NCBI GenBank assembly: GCA_027047745.1
Contig: JALTUB010000366.1
Location: 1-28,556, forward strand
DNA length: 28,556 nt
DNA from: Sulfurimonas sp.
GTDB taxonomy: Bacteria; Campylobacterota; Campylobacteria; Campylobacterales; Sulfurimonadaceae
Direction of reading: 5' to 3'
Shown here: piece after piece, positions 16,869-24,018 of the stretch
How the letters are laid out: each line of letters opens with the position of its first letter
How positions within the stretch are numbered: the stretch's first letter is position 1
The notes under the pieces: model-generated
What the model saw: only the letters and a program-made list of their open reading frames with translations
Told to the model about the DNA's origin: nothing
The model's database searches: none
Made by a program: the position numbers and the translations under genes

Positions 16869-17062
16869 TACTTGTCGCAACTCTCATTGTTCTCTTGTCC
16901 AAATTTTTTATCTTGGATGATAAACTTAACATTTTTGTCACCTTTTGGTGCAACTTGTTTTATATATGGTGGTGCTTTATAACCACATCCACTTATGCTA
17001 AATGCTAAACTTGTTATAATTAGCAGATGAGAAACAGTAATCAGATTTTTAAAAATATTCAA
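16868..17062 (-). CDS. Small lipoprotein, LptM-like candidate
   Basis: A 64-residue lipoprotein. A TTG at 17062 has AAGG 7 bases upstream and gives a clean lipoprotein signal: NIFKN, a hydrophobic core LITVSHLLIITSLAF and the lipobox SISGC with Cys26. The mature part starts CGYKAPPYIKQ, close to the CGLKGPLYFP start of E. coli LptM (YifL), a small lipoprotein that helps LptD mature; this is similarity in a short motif only. A longer reading frame back to 17197 overlaps uvrC and adds unrelated residues. The tail has acidic, Lys-rich, low-complexity sequence and a Cys at 62. It overlaps nadB by one base and is divergent from uvrC (38 bases apart). LptD is encoded 9 kb away on the same strand. 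Confidence 0.7.
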   Translation of the reverse strand: MNIFKNLITVSHLLIITSLAFSISGCGYKAPPYIKQVAPKGDKNVKFIIQDKKFGQENNESCDK

Positions 17063-17089
17063 AACAGACCTTTTTATTCTATTAACTGG

Positions 17090-17095
17090 TATGAT
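17090..17095 (+). promoter_or_regulatory. Possible -10 box for uvrC, very close to the start codon
   Basis: TATGAT ends 5 bases before the uvrC ATG at 17101, and no Shine-Dalgarno sequence is visible. If used, transcription would begin at or near the A of the ATG, giving a leaderless message. Evidence is limited to the hexamer and its position. Confidence 0.35.
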
Positions 17096-17100
17096 ACTAT

Positions 17101-18912
17101 ATGACTCTTGAACAAACCATAAAACAACTGCCATCTTCCTCAGGTATTTACCAATATTTTGATAAAAATGGTCATCTTCTTTATATTGGAAAAGCAAAGA
17201 ACTTAAGTAACCGTGTAAAATCGTACTGGCAATTCACTCCAAAACTTGGAGCTTCTTCACAACTAGGTCTGCGTATAAAAAAGATGATAGAACAAACAGT
17301 GTCTATGCAGTATATAGTTGTAAAAAGCGAACATGATGCACTCATCTTAGAAAATTCACTGATAAAACAGTTAAATCCTAAGTACAATATTTTGCTTAGA
17401 GATGATAAAACATACCCATATATTTATATTGATAACTCACAAAAATATCCTCGTTTTGAGATAACTAGAAAGATTTTAAAGAGTAAAGATATAACATATT
17501 ATGGTCCTTACTCTGTTGGAGCTAGAGATATTTTAGACTCTGTTTATGAGTTGTGTAAACTTGTACAGAAAAAATCATGCCTAAAATCAAAAAAAGTGTG
17601 TCTTTACTATCAGATAGAAAAATGTTTAGGTCCTTGTGAGATTTTAGTTACACAAGAGAGATATAACAAAGAGTTGGATGTAGCAAGAGAGTTGATACAA
17701 AATAAAAAACTTCTGATAAAAAAACTTAAAGAAAAAATGGAGTTTTATGCTGAGGAGTTGCGTTTTGAAGAGGCTGGTGAACTAAGAGATAGGGTTGAGA
17801 GGATTAGTCGCTCGGAGATAAAAAGTGAGATAGATTTTGCAAATGATGAAAATTATGACATTTTTGTTGTTTCTCACTCGAAAATTAGGGCTGTTGTTGT
17901 TAAAATCTTTATGCGTCATGGAAAGATAATATCCTCCTCTCATGATTTTATATCTTTAAATGGTTCTAGTGATGATGTTGATTTAGATGAGATTTACAGT
18001 CGTGTTTTGCTTGATTTTTACACAGGAGATAAGCCACCCATCATAGCACCTATCTTAATCGCTAAAGAGTTTGAGAACCTTGAAATCATAAAAGAGTATA
18101 TCTCTAACATCTTTGAAAAAAAAGCACAAATATATGTTCCAAAAATAGGAGATAAAAAACATCTTATAGATTTGGCAATGCTAAATGCAGAGGAGCTTTT
18201 AAAAAGAGATGAAAAGAGTGTTGATGTTAAAATCCTAGAAGATATAAAAGAGCTGTTAAGCTTAGAAAAAATGCCAAACAGAGTAGAAGTTTTTGATAAC
18301 TCTCATATGTCAGGGGTAGCAACAGTTGGGGCTATGATAGTTTATGAAAATAGTAAGTTTGATAAAAAAAGTTACAGAACTTATCATCTAAGTGCCAAAG
18401 ATGAATATGCTCAAATGAGAGAGACGCTAACAAGACGAGTTGAAAGTTTTGAAAAAAATCCAGCACCAGACTTGTGGATACTAGATGGTGGGGCAACTCT
18501 ACTTAAACTTGCCATAGATATTTTAGAATCAAATGGTATATTTTTAGATGTTATAGCTATCTCAAAAGAAAAGATAGATGCTGCTTCACATCGTGCTAAG
18601 GGTAAAGCAAAAGATATTATTCACTCAAGTCATGATGAGTTTAAACTCAAAGAGAGTGATAAAAGACTTCAATGGGTGCAAAATCTAAGAGATGAAGCAC
18701 ATCGCAGTGCAATAACATTTCATAAAAAAACAAAACTAAAACTAGATAAAGAGAGTAAGCTTTTAAATCTTCATGGCATTTCTCAAGCAAAAATTGTAAA
18801 GTTGCTAAAACATTTTGGAACTTTTGAAGAAGTAAAAAGAGTAAGTTATGATGAGATTTGTAGTGTATTAAACGCAAAAGATGCAAAAATCATAAAAAGT
18901 TATTATAAATAA
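17101..18912 (+). CDS. uvrC: Excinuclease ABC subunit C
   Basis: UvrC makes both incisions in nucleotide excision repair with UvrA and UvrB. The 603 residues show the GIY-YIG endonuclease (SGIYQYFDKNGHLLYIGKAKNL, about 14-35) for the 3' cut, a Cys-rich patch (KSCLKSKKVCLYYQIEKCLGPC), the UVR helix pair for UvrB binding (ELRFEEAGELRDRVERI, about 218-235), the RNase H-like domain for the 5' cut (VEVFDNSHMSGVATVGAMIVYE and LWILDGG), and C-terminal helix-hairpin-helix DNA binding (LLNLHGISQAKIVKLLKHFGTFEEVKRV). The four cysteines of the patch suit an iron-sulfur or zinc site, as reported for UvrC proteins. It is divergent from the small lipoprotein gene and is the first gene of the plus-strand block. 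Confidence 0.96.
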   Translation: MTLEQTIKQLPSSSGIYQYFDKNGHLLYIGKAKNLSNRVKSYWQFTPKLGASSQLGLRIKKMIEQTVSMQYIVVKSEHDALILENSLIKQLNPKYNILLRDDKTYPYIYIDNSQKYPRFEITRKILKSKDITYYGPYSVGARDILDSVYELCKLVQKKSCLKSKKVCLYYQIEKCLGPCEILVTQERYNKELDVARELIQNKKLLIKKLKEKMEFYAEELRFEEAGELRDRVERISRSEIKSEIDFANDENYDIFVVSHSKIRAVVVKIFMRHGKIISSSHDFISLNGSSDDVDLDEIYSRVLLDFYTGDKPPIIAPILIAKEFENLEIIKEYISNIFEKKAQIYVPKIGDKKHLIDLAMLNAEELLKRDEKSVDVKILEDIKELLSLEKMPNRVEVFDNSHMSGVATVGAMIVYENSKFDKKSYRTYHLSAKDEYAQMRETLTRRVESFEKNPAPDLWILDGGATLLKLAIDILESNGIFLDVIAISKEKIDAASHRAKGKAKDIIHSSHDEFKLKESDKRLQWVQNLRDEAHRSAITFHKKTKLKLDKESKLLNLHGISQAKIVKLLKHFGTFEEVKRVSYDEICSVLNAKDAKIIKSYYK

Positions 18913-18973
18913 GTTTTAATTTTAGTGCTTTATGATATATTTATGCAAATTCTAATTAAGTGGAAGGTTTCTC

Positions 18974-19387
18974 ATGAGTAAAGTATCAGCTATAGATGAA
19001 GAGTATATATATGAAGGAAGTGTCATTATAAGTCAAACTGACTTAAAAGGTATTATTACTTATGCTAATCAAAAGTTTTGCGAAATTAGTGGGTATAGTG
19101 TTAAAGAGCTTATAGGGCAACCACACAATATAATCAGGCATCCAGATATGCCAAAAGCTGCATTTGCTCGTATGTGGGAAACGCTAAAATCAGGTCGAGT
19201 ATGGAATGGTTTAGTTAAAAACCTAAGAAAAGATGGTCTGTACTATTGGGTAGAAACAGAAATATTACCAATACGAGATGATGATAATGAGATTACTGGG
19301 TATATCGCTGCAAGAAAAGTGGCATCTCGAAAAAACATTATAGAAGCAGAAGAGCTTTATAATAGAATGTTAGAACAAGAACGCTAA
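18974..19387 (+). CDS. Soluble PAS sensor, Aer/CetB type
   Basis: A 137-residue protein made almost entirely of one PAS domain (about 15-125). It has the Aer-type features TDLKGIITYANQKFCEISGY, the block LIGQPHNIIRHPDMPKAAFARMW, and a closing WNGLVKNLRKDGLYYWVETEILPI. In Aer and the Campylobacter CetB protein this PAS binds FAD and reads cellular redox or energy state for taxis. FAD binding here is inferred. There are no membrane segments and no output domain, so it must act on a partner, as CetB does with CetA. GGAAGG lies 6 bases before the ATG. The Hpt gene begins 18 bases after its stop, which suggests that this PAS feeds the phosphorelay encoded next or shares its regulation. Confidence 0.85.
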   Translation: MSKVSAIDEEYIYEGSVIISQTDLKGIITYANQKFCEISGYSVKELIGQPHNIIRHPDMPKAAFARMWETLKSGRVWNGLVKNLRKDGLYYWVETEILPIRDDDNEITGYIAARKVASRKNIIEAEELYNRMLEQER

Positions 19388-19405
19388 TCACAAGGATACT
19401 AAAGT

Positions 19406-20773
19406 ATGTTAATATATAATTCAGCCAAAGAATTTATTGGTATTGATGAAAATGATTTAAAGACTCTTGGTTTTTCAAATCTATCACAGCTAAGGTCAGA
19501 AGCTGCAGATTTTGCAGACTTGTTTGTTCGTACGCCAGGTCATGTTCATAATTTTCAACATGTTCATTGGATAGACTTTATATCTTGTGCAGAGTCTCTT
19601 GAAGAGTCTAAGGTAATAATCAGTGTCGAATCAAGAACATATACTGCAAGTTTAGATATTACTAAAGCATATTTGAGTGATAATCCAATCTCTGAAGCTT
19701 ATTTTGTTCATCTTAATAATTTAAGAATGTTAAGCGCACAAGAAAGAGATACTGTTGCTAGTGAAACGATACCTAAAACAGCACCAATAGCAAAAATCAA
19801 AGAGACAGAGTATAAAGCAGTTAAGGTTGAGCCTAAGGTTGTTAAAACTAAGGTTGTTGAAACTGAAGCACCTTTAGACTTACATATAGATGTTGAAGAT
19901 GTTGAAGTTGAAGATGTTGTAGAAAAAAAGCCTGTAAAAGCTCCTGTAAAAGTTCCAAAAGATGAACCTGTTATAGCAAAAAATATAGAACCTGTTATTG
20001 ATATTGATATAGAAGAAGATGATTATGTTTTTGACCCACATGTCGCTTCTTCCGAGCTTGGTTTACCAGTTGATTTGATTGAAGAGTTTATACAAGATTT
20101 TATAGCACAAGCAGAAGAGTTTAAATCAGGTTTATATACCTCCTTAGAAGAAAATGATATTATAAACTTATCTATATTGTCGCATAAACTTAAAGGTGTT
20201 GCTGCAAATCTAAGGATAGAAAATGCTTTAAATGCCATAAGTACAGTTAATGCGTCTAAAGATACTGCTGTAATTAGAAAAAATCTAGACCTATTTTACA
20301 CTATTATGGATAGACTTGCAGGAAAAGAAGTTGTTGAAAAAGATGATGAACTTATCTTAGAGTTTAAAGATAATATCCAAGAGACAATAGCTGATGATGA
20401 CTTTGTTTTAGAGTTTAAAGATGATGACCCCGAAGAAGATAATACGGTAGAGGATATTGAAGTTCACTACTCCAAAGAGTTAAGTGCAAATGCTATAGGC
20501 TTAGACATGGAGACATTTGAAGAACTTTTCATAGACTATATCAAAGATAGTAGTGATATATCTTCTCGCATTAATCAAGCTCTGTCTCAAGATGATTTTG
20601 ACCAATGTATAAAAGATGCTCGTATGTTAAAAGGGATGAGTGATAGTATGCAGATAAAAGAGTTCAACAAAGAGTTAGAGTGTTTGATGAGTTCTTCAGA
20701 TAAAAAAGAGATGACAAAGGCTATCAAAAGGATAGATAATGTCATAGAGCAAATTTCAAAGAAGGTTAAATAG
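19406..20773 (+). CDS. Phosphotransfer protein with one intact and one degenerate Hpt domain
   Basis: A cytoplasmic 455-residue phosphorelay component. Residues 1-115 are an unrecognised, possibly PAS-like domain with a histidine cluster (His46, 48, 52, 54). A Lys/Val/Pro/Asp-rich linker (about 115-210) is followed by a first Hpt domain (about 212-305) with phospho-acceptor His260 in LSHKLKG. An acidic linker repeats D-x-x-LEFKD twice. The second Hpt-like domain (about 355-455) has DARMLKGMSDSM: Arg406 (codon CGT, 20621-20623) stands where the acceptor His belongs, so it should not be phosphorylated. One transition would restore His (CAT). The stop TAG directly touches the ATG of the hybrid kinase, so the two are surely co-expressed. 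I recognise no named homolog. Confidence 0.85.
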   Translation: MLIYNSAKEFIGIDENDLKTLGFSNLSQLRSEAADFADLFVRTPGHVHNFQHVHWIDFISCAESLEESKVIISVESRTYTASLDITKAYLSDNPISEAYFVHLNNLRMLSAQERDTVASETIPKTAPIAKIKETEYKAVKVEPKVVKTKVVETEAPLDLHIDVEDVEVEDVVEKKPVKAPVKVPKDEPVIAKNIEPVIDIDIEEDDYVFDPHVASSELGLPVDLIEEFIQDFIAQAEEFKSGLYTSLEENDIINLSILSHKLKGVAANLRIENALNAISTVNASKDTAVIRKNLDLFYTIMDRLAGKEVVEKDDELILEFKDNIQETIADDDFVLEFKDDDPEEDNTVEDIEVHYSKELSANAIGLDMETFEELFIDYIKDSSDISSRINQALSQDDFDQCIKDARMLKGMSDSMQIKEFNKELECLMSSSDKKEMTKAIKRIDNVIEQISKKVK

Positions 20774-23578
20774 ATGAATATAGGACTTAAAAATAGACTT
20801 AAACTGATAAGTCTCTTCCCGATAATTATACTTTTTGTTGTAGCAAGTTATGTTGTTTATAATTCGTACGATAAATATAAGTTAGCAGACGCTTATATAA
20901 ATCTTGAAGAGTTGAGTTTTGATCAAATGGATTCAAAAATAACACAACTCTCCAATCTACATATTGATTTAGTAAGAGCTTCAGAGGCAACTGTCTCTGA
21001 AAGAGATTTTATTGTTAAGTCTTTAGAAGATGGAAAGAAAATAAAGACAGATAGAGTTGATTATTGGATTGGTCTTATAGCAAAAGCAGATTCTATCGAT
21101 TATGCAAACATAAACAATACGAAATTGGCTATGAAGCTTGATGCCATCTTTAACAATAAAGCAAATAAAGCACTATTGAAGAGTATCAATAAGGAAAGAA
21201 CACATGTCTTTGAGGCTGTTTTAAGCAATAATTATCATATAAATTTGGATGATTGGTCTAAAATGCTAACACAAAAGTTAAAGATAATTTCAAAAGCAGA
21301 AACACTTGTTGCAGCGGCTATAGACAAAAGGGCTCTTGAAGTTAAAAATGATGCCTTTACTCTCCTTATAGAATCTATTGTCGTTTGGTTTATAATGTTG
21401 ATTTTGTCTGTTCTTGGATACCTACTATCTAAAGAAATATCAAATAATATCTTAGACCTTGAAGAGTTACTAAATAGAGTTGTTCATAGTACAGAACACG
21501 ATACAGAAGTACATGTTGATTTAGATACCTCAAAAGGTACTAAACAAGCATACGAACTGATAGAGAAGATTGTTGAACATATCAGGGAAGATAAAGAGTT
21601 TGCTCAAGAAGCGAGTGAAGCAAAATCAATGTTCTTAGCAAATATGTCTCATGAGATTCGTACCCCACTAAATGGTATTGTTGGGTTTACTGAACTTCTT
21701 AAAGATACAGGTCTTGAAGAAGAGCAGGGTGAGTTTGTTGAAATTATTGAAAAAAGTTCTGAGAACCTTCTTGAAATTATTAATAATATTCTTGACCTAT
21801 CTAAAATTGAGAGTAATAAGCTTGAAATTGAAGACATATCTTTTAATGCTATTTCAGAGTTTGAAAGTGCTGTTGAATTATACGCTGTTCGTGCTAGTGA
21901 GAAACATATTGACCTAAGTTGTTTTATTGATCCTTCTCTTGAACAACCACTAAAAGGTGACCCTACAAAAATCAAAGAGGTACTAATAAACCTATTGTCA
22001 AATGCAGTTAAATTTACAAGTAGTTCAGGTGCTATTGATGTAAATATAAGAAAGGAAGAGACAGAGCATATTGGGATAACTAGGGTTAAATTTGAAGTTC
22101 AAGATAGTGGTATCGGTGTAACAAGTGAACAAAAAGCTAAAATATTTGAAGCATTTTCTCAAGCTGATACTTCGATTACTCGTAAGTATGGTGGTACAGG
22201 TCTGGGTTTAACAATCTCAAGTAACTTTATTGAACTTATGGGTGGACAACTAGACCTTCATAGTGAAGCAGGTAAAGGAACAACATTCTTCTTTACATTG
22301 GATTTTGAAGAAGCAGAGTCAATAAACGAATCTGCAAAAAATGCACATACAAATATAAATGCACTTGTTTTAGAATCTCCTCATAAAAATAAAAAACAAG
22401 AGGATTATCTTAAAAAATATTTAACTTATTATGGTGTTCACTATACTTCTTTTAATGATATAGATGAATTAAATTATTTGCAGAGTAAAGATAGTTTTAG
22501 CCTTGTTTTTGTTGATTATGATTATACAGATGAGGATAGTTTACTGGCAATAAGTAAGCAACCTCAAGAGATGGTTCTTTTAACTAAATCATACTACATG
22601 AAGGCTATAGAATCAACTGGTGCAGAAATATTTAAAACAATTTATGAGCCATTAAATAGTAGTAAATTGAAGTCATCTTTAGAAAACTGTAGTATTAAGA
22701 ACTCAACAACTAAAAAGAGTGTAAATATTCCTAAAGAGTATATTCCAAATGCCACTATGTTTGATACAAAGGTTTTAGTTGCAGAAGATAATATTATCAA
22801 TCAAAAGTTGATAAAAAGAACACTTGAAGAAGTTGGTTTACGAGTTAGTATCGCTTCGAATGGTTTAGAAGCATTTCAAAAACGAAAAGATGAGAATTTT
22901 TCTCTAATATTTATGGATATTCAGATGCCATTTTTAGATGGAGTTGAGGCGACAAAAGAGATTTTAGAGTATGAATCTCAGTACAATCAAAAACATGTGC
23001 CTATAGTTGCTTTAACAGCAAATGCTCTAAAAGGTGATAGAGAGAGATTTTTAGCAGCAGGTCTTGATGAATATACAACCAAACCATTGGTTCGTACAGA
23101 TATTTTAGCTATATTAAATAACTTTTTATCTGCTTATATAGTTGATGATAAAAGTAGTGAAACGGTAGAAGAAGAAGTTCCAGAGGAGATAGAAAAAGAA
23201 GTGAAAACTCCTTCTTTTGATGCAGATATTTTATTAGCCAACAAAAGTCCTTTTGAAACAAAACTATTTGAAAAACTTTTACAAGCTTTAGGCTATAAAT
23301 ATGAGGTTGCAAAAGATGCAGAAGAATTATCTATCATGACTAAAGAGAGATTATACAAACTTGTAATATTTGATAAAGCTATCCAAGAGTTAAATTTAGG
23401 TGAATTTTCAAAACTCGTTAGTGAAAGAAACTCTCAAAAAGCCATTAAAACTCATCTTATTTTATTGGATAATAGTAGTTCAGCTATAAATAATGAAGAG
23501 AGAGAATATGTTGATGAAATCATAAGTAACTCTATTAGTAAGGATTTACTAAGACTCATGTGCGAAAAATTTATATAA
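20774..23578 (+). CDS. Hybrid sensor histidine kinase with three receiver-like domains
   Basis: A 934-residue inner-membrane kinase. Two membrane helices (about 12-29 and 196-218) enclose a helical periplasmic sensor of about 165 residues that I cannot assign. A helical linker leads to HisKA with phospho-acceptor His293 (SHEIRTPLNG) and the ATPase domain with Asn410 (N box), Asp444 (DSGIG) and GGTGLGL from 473. Three receiver-like domains follow. The first (about 528-640) keeps Asp581 but has lost the acidic pair, and Glu625 replaces the conserved Lys. The second is canonical: Glu671/Asp672, phospho-acceptor Asp715 and Lys770. The third (about 816-934) keeps Asp867 but lost the acidic pair and Lys. 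Only the middle one should relay phosphate. It likely passes it to His260 of the upstream Hpt protein. Confidence 0.92.
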   Translation: MNIGLKNRLKLISLFPIIILFVVASYVVYNSYDKYKLADAYINLEELSFDQMDSKITQLSNLHIDLVRASEATVSERDFIVKSLEDGKKIKTDRVDYWIGLIAKADSIDYANINNTKLAMKLDAIFNNKANKALLKSINKERTHVFEAVLSNNYHINLDDWSKMLTQKLKIISKAETLVAAAIDKRALEVKNDAFTLLIESIVVWFIMLILSVLGYLLSKEISNNILDLEELLNRVVHSTEHDTEVHVDLDTSKGTKQAYELIEKIVEHIREDKEFAQEASEAKSMFLANMSHEIRTPLNGIVGFTELLKDTGLEEEQGEFVEIIEKSSENLLEIINNILDLSKIESNKLEIEDISFNAISEFESAVELYAVRASEKHIDLSCFIDPSLEQPLKGDPTKIKEVLINLLSNAVKFTSSSGAIDVNIRKEETEHIGITRVKFEVQDSGIGVTSEQKAKIFEAFSQADTSITRKYGGTGLGLTISSNFIELMGGQLDLHSEAGKGTTFFFTLDFEEAESINESAKNAHTNINALVLESPHKNKKQEDYLKKYLTYYGVHYTSFNDIDELNYLQSKDSFSLVFVDYDYTDEDSLLAISKQPQEMVLLTKSYYMKAIESTGAEIFKTIYEPLNSSKLKSSLENCSIKNSTTKKSVNIPKEYIPNATMFDTKVLVAEDNIINQKLIKRTLEEVGLRVSIASNGLEAFQKRKDENFSLIFMDIQMPFLDGVEATKEILEYESQYNQKHVPIVALTANALKGDRERFLAAGLDEYTTKPLVRTDILAILNNFLSAYIVDDKSSETVEEEVPEEIEKEVKTPSFDADILLANKSPFETKLFEKLLQALGYKYEVAKDAEELSIMTKERLYKLVIFDKAIQELNLGEFSKLVSERNSQKAIKTHLILLDNSSSAINNEEREYVDEIISNSISKDLLRLMCEKFI

Positions 23579-23592
23579 CAAAAGGGTAGTTT

Positions 23593-23970
23593 ATGCAAAG
23601 AAATGATTTGATAGTTCTAGCAGTTGATGATGATATGATAAATCTTAAGTTACTAAAATCTATGTTAAAAAAGACAGGAAAAGTAACTGAGGTGATTGAA
23701 GCTAAAAATGGTTCAGATGCAATAGGTGTTTTAAAGTCTCGTGATGATATTGACTTGATACTACTGGATATTATTATGCCTATTATGGGTGGCATTGATG
23801 TGCTAAAGGTAGTTAGAGCAGATGACAATCTTCGTCAACTACCAATCATAGTATTGACAACAGATGAGACTAAAAAAAGTGAAGCTTTAGAGTTTGGAGC
23901 GAATGGTTTTTTAATGAAGCCTATCCGACATGACGAGCTTATGAATAAGATAGCAACTGTTATTATATAA
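23593..23970 (+). CDS. Single-domain response regulator (CheY-like)
   Basis: A 125-residue stand-alone receiver. The acidic cluster VDDD (11-14), phospho-acceptor Asp59 (ILLDIIMP), the Thr of VLTTDE near 89-90 and Lys109 (LMKP) are all intact. There is no output domain, so it acts by binding a partner or as an intermediate in a relay. It follows the hybrid kinase by 14 bases and is probably the terminal acceptor of the pathway. CheY-like function at the flagellar motor is possible but not shown; the genes around it are not the main chemotaxis set. A bidirectional terminator follows 17 bases after its stop. Confidence 0.92.
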   Translation: MQRNDLIVLAVDDDMINLKLLKSMLKKTGKVTEVIEAKNGSDAIGVLKSRDDIDLILLDIIMPIMGGIDVLKVVRADDNLRQLPIIVLTTDETKKSEALEFGANGFLMKPIRHDELMNKIATVII

Positions 23971-23987
23971 ATAGAACCTCTAAAACT

Positions 23988-24018
23988 AAAACAAGTTCTT
24001 TAGATTAGAACTTGTTTT
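23988..24018. terminator. Bidirectional terminator shared by the signalling operon and lon
   Basis: AAAACAAGTTCT (23988-23999) pairs perfectly with AGAACTTGTTTT (24007-24018) across a seven-base loop. On both strands the stem ends in TTTT, and on the minus strand another TTTT follows. The stem includes the last lon codons and the lon stop codon lies in the loop, so one short element serves two convergent transcripts. Confidence 0.75.

Noticed and set aside
17063..17197. Extended N-terminus of the small lipoprotein
   Set aside because: It overlaps the conserved GIY-YIG start of uvrC and would place the lipoprotein signal about 70 residues inside the protein.
21672..21917. An 81-codon frame inside the hybrid kinase
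   Set aside because: It is an out-of-frame shadow of the HisKA region; the Leu/Lys-rich composition comes from AT-rich codons.
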